From positions 17,050 through 81,049 of the forward strand of contig NZ_BMXI01000021.1 in the NCBI RefSeq assembly GCF_014651675.1: 64,000 nt of DNA, read 5' to 3'. Numbering within the stretch: the stretch's first letter is position 1; each line of letters opens with the position of its first letter. Under the pieces are notes generated by a model. The model saw only the letters and a program-made list of their open reading frames with translations. It had not been told where the DNA came from and did no database searches. This DNA is from Roseibacillus persicicus (GTDB taxonomy: Bacteria; Verrucomicrobiota; Verrucomicrobiia; Verrucomicrobiales; Akkermansiaceae). The position numbers and the translations under genes are program-made. Of this stretch, positions 52,676 through 62,088 are shown in pieces.

Positions 52676-54174
52676 TCATCCAGCTTTCTCGCCACCACCA
52701 GGCGACCTCTCAACTCATCGGATTCGACCGACTGGGACGGCTCAATGTCTCCATCTCTTCTCCCCCACACAATCCATTCTCCCTCGCTTAACGCAGCGGA
52801 ACAGAATTCTCCCGCCGCAACACTTGTCGCCACTTCCAACTCTTCTGGGATTTCGACTTGCCCGAAACTGTTGTCGCCCCAAGCCACAACTTTTCCTTCT
52901 TGGGTCAAAGCCAAACCATGAGCAGCCCTTGAACCCCGCCCAACGGCGACTGCGACAAAACCTCTCCCGCTAGGCACTTCGGACTGCCCATATTGATTGG
53001 AGCCAAAGCCTTGCAACGAACCATCAGATAGAAGCGCCACCCCGAACTCCCGGTCCGCGTCGCTCAAGGCCATCGCCCGAACATGCTCGATCTTGTTTGG
53101 ATACCCCTCCGGCAACGAGCCATCGGCTTCGACCTGAAAGGCCCAAGTCGCCCCGCCCTCAAGTTCCCCCCTGTTCTCTGCTCCACCCATGAACCAGCCT
53201 ACCAGACCCAGCAAAGTGACACTCGCAGCCGTCAGCACGCTCGCCTTGATTCTAGAAAAAGGTTTGTGAACCAGCGATTCGAGAGCGTTCCCAAACAACT
53301 CAATAGACCTAAACCGGTCCGACGCCTGATCACTCATCGCCTTTAGGATGACCTCATCCACTTTCTCTCCCACCGGCAGCAGTTCGGAAGGAAGCGCGAA
53401 GTTCCCGCCCGGAGTCTTTCCAGTGAGCATCTCGTAAAGAACAACCCCAAGGGCGTAAACGTCGGTCCGCGCATCGACTACGCCCCCCTCCGCCATCTGC
53501 TCCGGGGCCATGTATCGCGGCGTTCCCATGGTTGCATTTGTCACCGTTAGGCCCGCTTCGCTCTCCCTCCCCAGAATCTTCGCCAAGCCAAAATCAGCCA
53601 CCTTGAGCTGCCCCCGCGTATCGAGTAACAAGTTTCCAGGCTTGATATCGCGATGGAGAATGCCGCGTTGATGAGAGTGATCCAGCCCGTCACAAACGGG
53701 AAGCAAGAGAGACACCGCCTCCTCCAGAGACAGCCTTTTCACCCTCTGCAAGAGCTCGGCCAGACTTCCCGACGGAAGATATTCCATCACGAGAAAGAGC
53801 AGTCCATTCTGCTCCCCCCAGGTGCGCACTGTCACCACGCTGGGATGCTTCAACTCAGACATCACCTTGGCCTCGCGACGGAAACGCTCTACGAACTCCG
53901 GATTCTTCGCCAGTGATGGGGCGAGCACTTTGACAGCAACTGGCTCGCCCGACTTTCGCTCGGTTGCTTCATAGACCACTCCTGTGCCTCCCCGCCCCAA
54001 CTCGCCATGAAACTCATAATCCGTGAGATAATCTTCCATCACCTCCCACGCGGGAGCGAGCTCTTCATCCTGCTCCGCGAGCTGCGCAATCGCAGTTCCA
54101 AAAAGACAAGAGGGACAAAATCCAGATTCCCCTCGAGTCAACTCTCGCCCGCAACTGCGACACTTCTCCTTCAT
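52672..54174 (-). CDS. Eukaryotic-type Ser/Thr protein kinase with zinc ribbon and RCC1-like repeats
   Basis: 500 residues. N-terminal zinc ribbon (C5, C8, C20, C23); kinase domain with GELGRGGTGVV (about 57-67), Lys82 in VAVKVLAPS, HRDIKPGN (174-181), DFGLAK (194-199) and APE (223-225); transmembrane helix at about 311-329; then extracytoplasmic RCC1-like propeller repeats (GSLQGFGSNQYGQSEVP, KVVAWGDNSFGQVEIP). Inner-membrane sensor kinase. It is adjacent to an ECF sigma factor and a TPR protein, a set often reported in this phylum. Confidence 0.93.
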   Translation of the reverse strand: MKEKCRSCGRELTRGESGFCPSCLFGTAIAQLAEQDEELAPAWEVMEDYLTDYEFHGELGRGGTGVVYEATERKSGEPVAVKVLAPSLAKNPEFVERFRREAKVMSELKHPSVVTVRTWGEQNGLLFLVMEYLPSGSLAELLQRVKRLSLEEAVSLLLPVCDGLDHSHQRGILHRDIKPGNLLLDTRGQLKVADFGLAKILGRESEAGLTVTNATMGTPRYMAPEQMAEGGVVDARTDVYALGVVLYEMLTGKTPGGNFALPSELLPVGEKVDEVILKAMSDQASDRFRSIELFGNALESLVHKPFSRIKASVLTAASVTLLGLVGWFMGGAENRGELEGGATWAFQVEADGSLPEGYPNKIEHVRAMALSDADREFGVALLSDGSLQGFGSNQYGQSEVPSGRGFVAVAVGRGSRAAHGLALTQEGKVVAWGDNSFGQVEIPEELEVATSVAAGEFCSAALSEGEWIVWGRRDGDIEPSQSVESDELRGRLVVARKLDD

Positions 54175-54194
54175 GTCGTTGCGAGTTCGGGACC

Positions 54195-54563
54195 TTAAGA
54201 TTTCGATACCGCCCCGGGCTTTTGCTCAATCGGAACTGGAATCGCTTCGCAGTATTTCTTCCAACCCTTGAAGTTCCACTCATTCGGGAAACCGGCACAT
54301 TGCCGGGGCTTGACCTCTTGCAAGGTGCAGTCCTCGCCTTTCAACCAAACACAGGAATGGTCGGGATTTTCCATCAGCGAAAGATGCTTCCGGTTTTCGC
54401 TCAGATGGGTGTGTTCTTGGATGAAGGCCTCGACCTCCATTCCCAGATACTCCGCAATCTTCTCCGCTTCCCCCTCTTCCAAGATAACGTCACCCGGCCA
54501 CTTGCAACAGGCCGTGCAGCGTTGGCAGACGTAATAGACGCCCTTGTGAGTCGCGGCAGCCAT
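54195..54563 (-). CDS. YkgJ-type cysteine cluster protein
   Basis: 122 residues. Zinc/iron-chelating cluster of the YkgJ (PF03692) family: YVCQRCTACCKWPGDV, then SCVWLKGEDCTLQEVKPRQCAGFP. About eight cysteines. Start at the ATG at 54563 (MAAATHKGVY). Function unknown for the family in general. Between the kinase and the amidase on the same strand. Confidence 0.88.
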   Translation of the reverse strand: MAAATHKGVYYVCQRCTACCKWPGDVILEEGEAEKIAEYLGMEVEAFIQEHTHLSENRKHLSLMENPDHSCVWLKGEDCTLQEVKPRQCAGFPNEWNFKGWKKYCEAIPVPIEQKPGAVSKS

Positions 54564-54574
54564 TGGAAAAAGGC

Positions 54575-55330
54575 TTAGCGGCGAGCGTAGACCGAACCAC
54601 CACCACGAATCTCGTTGTAGTAGCGACCGACCTTGGCCAGGTAGGCCTGCCACTTTGCCCCCGGGCGACCATTGGTCATGAGGAAATGCGGGCAATTCTT
54701 GTTGGGTGGATTTTTCCCCCAACGCGGCCAGTGATAGTGAGGAACGACGCGGGAAAGAGGGATGTCGTGCTTGACCATGAGGTAAGCGGTCAGCTTGGCG
54801 GTGCGCTCCATGGTCGAGGTCCGGCTGCAACCAGGGTGCTCGCACATCTCGATTCCGATGCTGTATTTGTTGCCCGGACCGTCGTGGTCGGCGTGATTTC
54901 CTTGCTCCGAGGTGGGCAAGTGCTGGACGGCCTGACGGTCGTCGGTGGTGAAATGCCAGGAGATGCGACCCAGCTTGCTGTTTTTCAAAGCCAGTGCATG
55001 ACGATTGGAATCCGCTCCGGCAGACCAGTTCTGGGTGCTGTGAATGGTGATATAACGCGGGGACATCGAGCGCCCGGTCCGGCCACGCGCGCTTCGCGAA
55101 ATGATATCCTGCTTCAAACGAACCTCCGAAAGCAATGAATTCAGGCTGCGGGACCCCGAACGAGAACGCGAAGAAACGTAAGTTCGCGGGCTACTGGAGC
55201 TTCCTGCCGCTTGATAAAACGAGCTCGGGCGCTGATTCTGGATCGCGATAACTTCGGGCTCGCCTCCGCCACAACCTGTGAAAGACAGACCGATGAGCGG
55301 AGCAGTGAGGAGGAGGAAAAATCTGTTCAT
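54575..55330 (-). CDS. N-acetylmuramoyl-L-alanine amidase, lipoprotein
   Basis: About 251 residues. Lipobox in PLIGLSFTGC, a Ser-rich linker (QAAGSSSSPRTYVSSRSRSG), then an amidase_2 (PGRP-like) domain: ITIHSTQNWSAGAD, WHFTTDDRQAVQHLP, YSIGIEMCEHPGC and PHYHWPRWGKNPPNKNCPHF. The zinc ligands are the His residues in ITIHST, and PHYHW region, with Cys in KNCPHF. Cleaves the sugar-peptide bond of peptidoglycan at the outer face. Start at the ATG at 55330. Confidence 0.93.
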   Translation of the reverse strand: MNRFFLLLTAPLIGLSFTGCGGGEPEVIAIQNQRPSSFYQAAGSSSSPRTYVSSRSRSGSRSLNSLLSEVRLKQDIISRSARGRTGRSMSPRYITIHSTQNWSAGADSNRHALALKNSKLGRISWHFTTDDRQAVQHLPTSEQGNHADHDGPGNKYSIGIEMCEHPGCSRTSTMERTAKLTAYLMVKHDIPLSRVVPHYHWPRWGKNPPNKNCPHFLMTNGRPGAKWQAYLAKVGRYYNEIRGGGSVYARR

Positions 55331-55429
55331 CACAAAAAAATAAGTCGGAGAAGGGTTCAGGATATTCAAAATATCTCAAAAGTGAAGTTAGGATTGCGTG
55401 TTTATTCGATGCGACGATAGTGGAGTTTC

Positions 55430-58400
55430 ATGCTCGAAGGTGACGAATTCGTCTCCCAAATCCTCGGCTCGCTCCTCGAAAAAACCTCGGCCCACGCGGG
55501 TCAATCCTGGGGACCAGTCGAGGAACCCGCGCGTACTTTTGTCTCGGCCAGCCTGGCCCATGCCAAACGTGCGGCCGGTCACCGGCTGTGGATCGAAATC
55601 GATAACCCCCGCCAGCGCAATCAGTTGGAGGAAGAGCTCTCCTCCTTCCCCGGCCCCAAGCCCATCGTCATTCCAGCGCCCGAGCTCCAAAACGAGACCA
55701 ATATCGGTGCCGGGGGCGACTGGCAGCTGGCCCTCCACCAATTGGCCGCCGATACCGTAGGCGCGCCCGTGCTGCTCTCTCCTTCCGCTTGGCAGGCCCA
55801 CGCTCCCCGCGCCGATTCTTTGCGGGAGGCAGCCCTCGAACTCTATCCCGACCTCACCCTCGAACCCTCCGATCTGGAAAAGCAGTTGACGGAGCAGGAC
55901 TTCGAAAAGGTGCCCAAGGTCCACGGCCGACTCCAGTTCGCGCGCCGCGGCGGCATTCTCGACCTTTTTCCCGCCAACACCACCCACCCCATCCGGCTGG
56001 AGTTCTTTGACGACACCCTGGAGTCGCTGCGCGAGTTCGACATCCACAGCCAGACCACCATCAAGCGGCTGGAGCACGTGCGACTGCAGCTGACCTCGCC
56101 CGATGCGGACGAAAGCACTTTGCAAGATTGGGTGGGCAAGGACGACCTGGTGCTGACCTTCGGCGACCGCGATGAGGTCAGCCCTTCCCATCTGGTTCTC
56201 ACCGACGCGCCCACTGAGAACGAGATCACCTTACCCGCGCTTTCCCTACCCATTGCCTCGCTCGATTCCGGCGACTTTGTGATGCACGACTTCCAGCGCG
56301 ATGCCGTTTTGCGGCAGATGGACGACTGGTTGGCGGACGGCTGGACCATTCTTCTGACCTCATCGAACAAAGGCGAACATCACCGCTTCCACGAGATTTC
56401 CAGCAACAAGTTTGCAAAGGCCAAAGGCGTTCTCACCTGGAATCAATGGTTGCCCCGGGGCTTCATTTTGCCCGAGCAAAAGGCCGCCTTCATCAGTCTT
56501 TCGGAACTCTTTGGACGCTTCAACAAACCCGTCCGGCTCTCCGAACTCGACAAGCAACGCGCCCAGACCACGCGCCTGGACGTGGAGGAATTGCGCGAGG
56601 AAGAGCTCGTCATCCATGCCGAATACGGACTCGGTCGCTTCGAGGGCATTCAGTATGATGACGAAGGGCGCGAGGAACTGATCTTGCGTTATCGCGACGA
56701 AGCCTCGGTCGCGGTTCCCCTCTCCCACGCCCATCTCGTGGCGCGCTACATCGGCACCGGGGGCGCGACTCCCGACCTTTCCAAACTGGGTTCCGAAAAG
56801 TGGAAAAAGACCCGAGTGCAAGCGGAAAAGGCCATCCGCGATTACGCCGCGCGCCTGCTGAAAGTGCAGGCCGAACGCGAAACCGTTGCGGGCTACGCGC
56901 ACCCTCCGGACTCGAAGTGGATGTGGGATTTCGAGAACGCCTTTCCCTATACCGAGACCCCCGACCAGCTCAGTGCCATCTCCGCCACCAAGGCCGACAT
57001 GGAATCCAAGCAACCCATGGATCGGCTCATCTGCGGCGACGTCGGTTTCGGCAAAACCGAGGTCGCCATTCGCGCCGCCTTCAAGGCCGTTACGGGCGGG
57101 AGCCAAGTGGTGATGCTGTGTCCCACCACCGTCCTCGCCGAGCAGCATCATCGCAACTTCTGCGCGCGCATGTCGGAGTTCCCCATCACCATTCACCTCC
57201 TCAATCGCTTCCGCACGCCCTCCGAAGTCAGGGAGACTTTGAAGGGGCTGGCCGATGGATCCGTCGATATCGTCATCGGCACCCATCGCCTCCTCTCCCC
57301 CGACCTCATCTATCACAACCTCGGTCTCGTGGTGGTCGACGAAGAACAACGCTTTGGAGTCAAACACAAGGAGGCCCTGAAAGAGCGCTTCCGCCAGATC
57401 GACGTGCTCACCCTCTCCGCGACCCCGATTCCGCGCACCTTGTATTTTTCCCTCATGGGGGTGCGCGACATGTCGACCATCGACACCGCGCCGCCGAACC
57501 GAAATCCCGTCAAAACCGAGATCCATCAATACGACGAACGCCTCATCAAAAAGGCTATCGAGAACGAGCTGGCGCGCGGCGGACAGGTCTTCTTTCTCCA
57601 CAATCGCGTGGGCACCATCGACTACATGGGCGAACGCATTCAGGAGCTCGTCCCCAAGGCGAAAATCGTAATCGGCCACGGCCAGATGGACAAGGACGAG
57701 CTGGAGGTCGTGATGCACAAGTTCGTGTCGGGCGAAGCTGACATCCTGCTCGCCACCACCATCATCGAAAGCGGCATCGACATCCCGAACGCCAACACCA
57801 TTCTCATCGACCGCGCGGATCGCTTCGGCCTCGCCGATCTCTATCAGCTGCGCGGTCGGGTGGGACGTTCGGACCGGCAAGCCTACGCCTTTCTCTTTCT
57901 TCCCCGCGATGCCGTCACCGGTGGCGACTCGCGCAAGCGGCTCAATGCCATCCGCCAATACACCGCCTTGGGCAGCGGGTTCCGCATCGCGATGCGCGAC
58001 CTCGAGATTCGCGGCGCAGGCTCCCTCCTCGGCACCAAGCAGTCTGGGCACATGGCTGCTATTGGCTTCGACCTCTACTGCCAGCTCCTCCGTCAATCGG
58101 TGGAAGAGTTGCAGGGCAAAAAGCACACTCGCCCCGCCGATCTGGTGCTGCGCGCCGACATCATTTCCTTCACCGAAGGCCGCCACGAAAAAGGCCAGCT
58201 CCCCGCCTACCTACCGGCCACCTACATCCCCGAGGCGAAGGAGCGCGTGGCCGCCTATCGTGCCCTCGCGACCTTGGGCAATCCGGCCGAACTCAAAGCC
58301 CTCGGTGACCAATGGCGCGACCGCTACGGGCGTCTTCCCAAGCCCGCCAAGAACCTTCTGCTCTCCACCCGCCTCCGCCTTGCGGGGGCCGCCATTGGCG

Positions 58401-58543
58401 CTGACCTGTTAGAAATCAAAAACAGCCGCCTCATCATCCAAAAGAACGGTGGCTATCTCTCCGGCAACACCTTCCCCCGCCTCCACGCCAAGTCCGCCGA
58501 GAAGCAGATCGAGGAAGCCATCCGCTTGCTGAACGAGCACTAG
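55430..58543 (+). CDS. mfd: Transcription-repair coupling factor
   Basis: 1037 residues, somewhat shorter than E. coli Mfd (about 1150) mainly in the N-terminal UvrB-like part. UvrB-homology module (KVHGRLQFARRGGILDLFP), RNA-polymerase-interaction domain (VIHAEYGLGRFEGIQYD), then the RecG-like translocase: DRLICGDVGFGKTEVAIRAAF (Walker A), VVVDEEQRFGVKHK (DEEQ box), TLSATPIPRTL, and TRG (RDLEIRGAGSLLGTKQSGH), then a TRCF C-terminal domain. Dislodges stalled polymerase and recruits UvrA. Single gene on the plus strand. Confidence 0.97.
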   Translation: MLEGDEFVSQILGSLLEKTSAHAGQSWGPVEEPARTFVSASLAHAKRAAGHRLWIEIDNPRQRNQLEEELSSFPGPKPIVIPAPELQNETNIGAGGDWQLALHQLAADTVGAPVLLSPSAWQAHAPRADSLREAALELYPDLTLEPSDLEKQLTEQDFEKVPKVHGRLQFARRGGILDLFPANTTHPIRLEFFDDTLESLREFDIHSQTTIKRLEHVRLQLTSPDADESTLQDWVGKDDLVLTFGDRDEVSPSHLVLTDAPTENEITLPALSLPIASLDSGDFVMHDFQRDAVLRQMDDWLADGWTILLTSSNKGEHHRFHEISSNKFAKAKGVLTWNQWLPRGFILPEQKAAFISLSELFGRFNKPVRLSELDKQRAQTTRLDVEELREEELVIHAEYGLGRFEGIQYDDEGREELILRYRDEASVAVPLSHAHLVARYIGTGGATPDLSKLGSEKWKKTRVQAEKAIRDYAARLLKVQAERETVAGYAHPPDSKWMWDFENAFPYTETPDQLSAISATKADMESKQPMDRLICGDVGFGKTEVAIRAAFKAVTGGSQVVMLCPTTVLAEQHHRNFCARMSEFPITIHLLNRFRTPSEVRETLKGLADGSVDIVIGTHRLLSPDLIYHNLGLVVVDEEQRFGVKHKEALKERFRQIDVLTLSATPIPRTLYFSLMGVRDMSTIDTAPPNRNPVKTEIHQYDERLIKKAIENELARGGQVFFLHNRVGTIDYMGERIQELVPKAKIVIGHGQMDKDELEVVMHKFVSGEADILLATTIIESGIDIPNANTILIDRADRFGLADLYQLRGRVGRSDRQAYAFLFLPRDAVTGGDSRKRLNAIRQYTALGSGFRIAMRDLEIRGAGSLLGTKQSGHMAAIGFDLYCQLLRQSVEELQGKKHTRPADLVLRADIISFTEGRHEKGQLPAYLPATYIPEAKERVAAYRALATLGNPAELKALGDQWRDRYGRLPKPAKNLLLSTRLRLAGAAIGADLLEIKNSRLIIQKNGGYLSGNTFPRLHAKSAEKQIEEAIRLLNEH

Positions 58544-58610
58544 CCCTCCCGAAATTCCCCTTCTAGTCGCGCCTCTTTGAAGAAAGAAAGCTCCCCAACA
58601 GCACCACCAC

Positions 58611-59099
58611 CTAATCGATTCGACGAGTTCGCACCTTCTGCTTCCGCACCTGCACCCGATTGGCGATAAGAAGAACGAGCCCAATGCTCACGATTAAAAG
58701 CTCGGTTCCCAAAGATATAAAGGCAATCTCGCCTCTTTCCACAGTGGATTGCGAAGGCTTCCGGGGATTGACGAGAATGGAGATCGTCTTTCCCTTCTCG
58801 AATCGGGCTCGGATCTCGCTGCCTTCCGGCACGGAGCCTTCCCGAAGGATTCGAAAGCGAGTGCCCAGATAGTTCCTCCCCTCGAACTCATAGCGATAGA
58901 GAAAAATGGAACTCTTGGGTTCAACCGAAACAAAGGAAACCACCGCAGCCTGCTCCAGCCATTTCGCGGAGGCTGAAAAGACGAAGAGACGATAGAGTAT
59001 CCCTCCCCCGAAAAAGCCGATGAGCAGCACGGCAATAGCCAAATAGGAGCGACCACTGACGTCGTGGTAGGCGGGTCTTCTCATAAATTGGTGGCTCAA
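58611..59099 (-). CDS. DUF3592-like membrane protein
   Basis: 162 residues. Two transmembrane helices (YLAIAVLLIGFFGGGILYRLF and ISLGTELLIVSIGLVLLIA) flanking an extracytoplasmic beta domain (SSIFLYRYEFEGRNYLGTRFRI, then YRYxFxGxxY-like pattern of DUF3592). Function unknown. Downstream of the bactofilin gene on the same strand but separated by its terminator. Confidence 0.8.
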   Translation of the reverse strand: MSHQFMRRPAYHDVSGRSYLAIAVLLIGFFGGGILYRLFVFSASAKWLEQAAVVSFVSVEPKSSIFLYRYEFEGRNYLGTRFRILREGSVPEGSEIRARFEKGKTISILVNPRKPSQSTVERGEIAFISLGTELLIVSIGLVLLIANRVQVRKQKVRTRRID

Positions 59100-59135
59100 G
59101 TGGCGGGAGCAGACCTCCCGTCATCGCCAGACAAG

Positions 59136-59160
59136 AAAAAACCGGGCCAATCGACCCGGT
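59136..59160 (-). terminator. Rho-independent terminator after the bactofilin gene
   Basis: ACCGGG at 59155-59160 (read on the minus strand) pairs with CCCGGT at 59141-59146, followed by a run of T on the minus strand. Confidence 0.9.
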
Positions 59161-59192
59161 CTTGAGAGAGATTTTTCCGCAGGAGGGAGAAA

Positions 59193-59510
59193 TTAGCCAA
59201 TCTGGGTCGAACCCGAAAGAATGGCGCCTTCTTCCATCGCGAGAGACTTGGTTTTGATGTCACCTTTGAGCTCGGACTTGGGCTTCAGCTCACATCGGTC
59301 GGACTCGATGGTGCCTTCCACTTTGCCATACATTTTGACTTCGCCAGCCTTGACGTCGCCAGTTATCTGGGCGTTTTCGCCGATGGTCACCTTGCCTTTT
59401 TCGGACTCGATTTTGCCATCAACCTTACCGTCGATGATCATATCGTTGGAGAACTTGATAGAACCGTTGATCTCGATTCCCTGGGCGAGGACATTTGTTG
59501 CATTGGCCAT
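59193..59510 (-). CDS. Bactofilin family cytoskeletal protein
   Basis: 105 residues. Beta-helical polymer-forming protein; regular strands such as GSIKFSNDMIIDGKVDGKIES, VTIGENAQITGDVKAGEVKMYGKVEG and ELKGDIKTKSLAMEEGAILSG with the ..I.G.V.G.I.. periodicity. The short, essentially single-domain form. Used for cell shape or organising envelope enzymes in other bacteria. Own terminator. No peptidase partner next to it. Confidence 0.94.
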   Translation of the reverse strand: MANATNVLAQGIEINGSIKFSNDMIIDGKVDGKIESEKGKVTIGENAQITGDVKAGEVKMYGKVEGTIESDRCELKPKSELKGDIKTKSLAMEEGAILSGSTQIG

Positions 59511-59662
59511 GTTGAAAAGGTTTAAAGCCTATTCCCCGCCCCTTGGCAAACGCTTTTGCTGGCAGAATCGATGAGGATGGAGACAGCAAACTCAGGAAAT
59601 GGCACCGCAGAGGAACGAGGATTGACGGGGCCTGGGATTCTGGTGTGGTGCCTTTCCGGAGG

Positions 59663-60466
59663 CTATTTCTCGAAGCGAAAGACGCTCTCGCAGACTTTAT
59701 CGGTCGTTTCGACCAGCTCGGCCAGCGGAATGGCTTTCGCCTCCGCGATACGCTGGGCGGTGTGGGCGACGAAGGCGGGCTCGCAGCGCTGCCCCCGATT
59801 CGGAACCGGGGCGAGGTAAGGCGAATCAGTCTCGACCATCATGCGGTCCAGCGGCACCGCCCGGGCGGCATCGAGACAGATTTGCGCGTTCTTGAAAGTC
59901 GCCACTCCGGTGAAGGACAGCAGCGCCCCCGCCGCCAGCACCCGCTCGGCCAATTCCGTCGGTCCGGGGAAGCAATGGAAGACCGCCTGCACGCTGCTAC
60001 TATAATCGCCGTAGATCGCGAGCGCATCGTCGAACGAGGCCGTCCCACTGCGATCGCGAGTGTGGATCACGAGGTTGAGTCCCGACTCCTTGGCCAATTC
60101 AAAGTGCCGCCGCAAGAAATCGCGCTGGCGGGCATGGTAGTCCTCCTCGGTCCAGCCCTCGGGAGCCGGATGATAGTAATCGAGCCCGGTCTCCCCTATG
60201 GCAGCCACGCGGGGATTGCACAGATGCGGCCGCACCACTTCTTCGAAGTCATCACGGGTCAGATGCACGTCACAGGGATGAATCCCCACGCAGGCAAAGA
60301 CCTCGGGATAGGTCTCGGCGATGGCAACGTTGCGCGGAATGTCCTCCTCGTCGGTCGCTAGGGTCACCATGCGATAGACACCCGCTTCTTTCGCCCGGGC
60401 GATGAGCTCCGGAATCTCGCTGGCAGGGAATTTGTGGGAAGCCAGATGGCAGTGGGAATCGGTCAT
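59663..60466 (-). CDS. TatD family metal-dependent hydrolase
   Basis: About 267 residues. TIM-barrel DNase family. MTDSHCHLASHKFP (HxH), AIGETGLDYYH (Glu), LNLVIHTRDR (His), FHCFPGPTELAERV (His) and MMVETDSPYLAPVP (Asp). Start at the ATG at 60466, directly before the HxH strand. Likely 3'-5' exonuclease or tRNA/DNA quality-control role as in TatD. Next to an alkB-like gene on the same strand. Confidence 0.94.
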   Translation of the reverse strand: MTDSHCHLASHKFPASEIPELIARAKEAGVYRMVTLATDEEDIPRNVAIAETYPEVFACVGIHPCDVHLTRDDFEEVVRPHLCNPRVAAIGETGLDYYHPAPEGWTEEDYHARQRDFLRRHFELAKESGLNLVIHTRDRSGTASFDDALAIYGDYSSSVQAVFHCFPGPTELAERVLAAGALLSFTGVATFKNAQICLDAARAVPLDRMMVETDSPYLAPVPNRGQRCEPAFVAHTAQRIAEAKAIPLAELVETTDKVCESVFRFEK

Positions 60467-60539
60467 GGAAAAATCGTGTTGCGGGAAGCCTTTCCATCCC
60501 GGCGAGAGAGGCAAATGCTTTCTCCGGAAAAGTCGCGTC

Positions 60540-61169
60540 CTACTGGCGAACGATGCGCCGAAAGGTCAGATTGACCCGGGGAGTGGTCACCTTTTTCGTC
60601 TTGGGCATCTGATGTTGCCAGTGGGCTTGCGTCGTCCCCTGCATGACCAGAAGACTCCCGTGCTCGAGAACAACCGACACCTTATCGCGGCTTTCCTGAT
60701 GGCGAAAGTCAAAGCGACGTTCCGCCCCCAGACTGACCGAGGCGATACTGGGCTGCGGCCCCAACTCCTTCTCATTATCCCGGTGCCAGCCCATGCCCTG
60801 ATTGCCATCCTGATAGAGATTGAGCAGGCAGGAGTTGTAATTCGCTCCCGCAGCCTCTTCGACCCGCTCCTTGAGCTGCAGCAAGGGCGCAGACCACTCC
60901 AACGCGGTGTGGGTGTGGCCGGAATAAGTGTAGTCAAAGTCCTGGTCGCCATACCACGCAACCTGCCGGGCGGTGACGATGCGTTTGCCAAACATCACCG
61001 TTTCGTCATGCCGCCAAGGAACTTCGTTCAACAGCGTCTGCAGCAGGCCGTCGGCCTCTTCCCCGCTCACAATCTTTCCATAGTAAATAGCCTCACCGTC
61101 CTGCGGCAAAACCTGATAAGGCGGACGAGGTCCGGGAGGGTCAAAGCCGAGTTGAAACTGTTCTGCCAT
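60540..61169 (-). CDS. AlkB-like 2-oxoglutarate/Fe(II) dioxygenase
   Basis: 209 residues, ALKBH2/3-like. RQVAWYGDQDFDYTYSG, then YNSCLLNLYQDGNQGMGWHRDNEKELG with the HxD iron site, SIASVSLGAERRFDFRH, and the distal His and 2OG Arg in WQHQMPKTKKVTTPRVNLTFR. Repairs methylated bases in DNA, possibly RNA. It follows the cupin gene on the same strand, 21 bp apart. Confidence 0.95.
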   Translation of the reverse strand: MAEQFQLGFDPPGPRPPYQVLPQDGEAIYYGKIVSGEEADGLLQTLLNEVPWRHDETVMFGKRIVTARQVAWYGDQDFDYTYSGHTHTALEWSAPLLQLKERVEEAAGANYNSCLLNLYQDGNQGMGWHRDNEKELGPQPSIASVSLGAERRFDFRHQESRDKVSVVLEHGSLLVMQGTTQAHWQHQMPKTKKVTTPRVNLTFRRIVRQ

Positions 61170-61190
61170 TCGGCTCTACGGGTCGCGCCG

Positions 61191-61916
61191 CTATCTTTTC
61201 TTCGCAAGGTGAATCTTGCCCTTGCCTTGGAAGGGCTCGGGATCGACATCGAACCAAGAGCTCTTTTCGATCCGGTCCTTGTTATAGGGCGGCGCAAAGA
61301 TATCGACCAACTGGGTCAGCTCCTTGGCCTTCAGACTATGAATATTCCGCGCCTGGGAAGTCAGGGTCGAGACCTTCCCTTTCGCCAAAAGGTCATGACC
61401 CGTCTCTTCCAAAAGAACGCTCTCCTCCTCCGCCTTCTCGCCTAACAAGTCGTAGTTCCAAACTTCGATCTCGCCCGAGGCACATAGGATGACTCCCGTC
61501 ATCTCGGGGTGATTGTGATGGCTGATCGCTTCATCTTTCTCGAACTGCAAGAGGGTGACATGAAAGTCCCGCTGCTTTTCCAAGGGCTCAAAGTCCACCC
61601 GCCCATTCCCCAATCCACGTTGAGCCTTCTTGAAAGCATCTTCTAACAGCGGGTCACGCAGATTCAGTCGCGCCGCCATTTTTCTGGCCGCCTCCACATA
61701 GGCCGCTTCGCTCCAGCTATCGAGGTGCTGCTTGGCCGCTTCTTTCTCGATCCCTTCCAGGAAAGCGTCCCAATTGATAGCTCCGTCCGAAGGCAAGCGC
61801 CCGTTGCAAGCGTTGGCCCGCGTCGCGAACGCCGTTAGCTGCGGCAAAGCCATTCCCAAACCCAAGAAGCCCGGCAAAGAAGTGCGGATAAAGTGCCGGC
61901 GGTCGTAATCGTCCAT
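61191..61916 (-). CDS. Tat-exported cupin, thiol dioxygenase (PCO/ADO)-like
   Basis: 241 residues. Twin-arginine-like start MDDYDRRHFIRTSLPGF, then a hydrophobic stretch. The cupin part has AISHHNHPEMTGVILCASGEIEVWNYDLL, matching the HxHPGMT segment of cysteamine/plant cysteine dioxygenases, and ends LVDIFAPPYNKDR as in that family. Iron ligands are likely His in HHNHP and the later His in ARNIHSL. Export by Tat would be unusual for these normally cytoplasmic enzymes. A partial, broken copy lies at 62930-63345. Confidence 0.75.
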   Translation of the reverse strand: MDDYDRRHFIRTSLPGFLGLGMALPQLTAFATRANACNGRLPSDGAINWDAFLEGIEKEAAKQHLDSWSEAAYVEAARKMAARLNLRDPLLEDAFKKAQRGLGNGRVDFEPLEKQRDFHVTLLQFEKDEAISHHNHPEMTGVILCASGEIEVWNYDLLGEKAEEESVLLEETGHDLLAKGKVSTLTSQARNIHSLKAKELTQLVDIFAPPYNKDRIEKSSWFDVDPEPFQGKGKIHLAKKR

Positions 61917-62088
61917 TGTGCCGAGAAGATATCGTGTCCGATTTTCAAAGTCAAACGGCCAAAAAGCGGCCCTCTTGCGGGCTTTTCTTCACCAGAAACC
62001 CATATTTTCCTCGCCCAAACAGTCTATGCATCCGAAAGATTTTTCTCTTTCCAAAAAAATCTAACAGAATAAAGAGGGAATGTTCACC

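Noticed and set aside
56360..58186. Long minus-strand open frame opposite mfd (608 codons)
   Set aside because: Antisense shadow; the plus strand encodes all Mfd helicase motifs.
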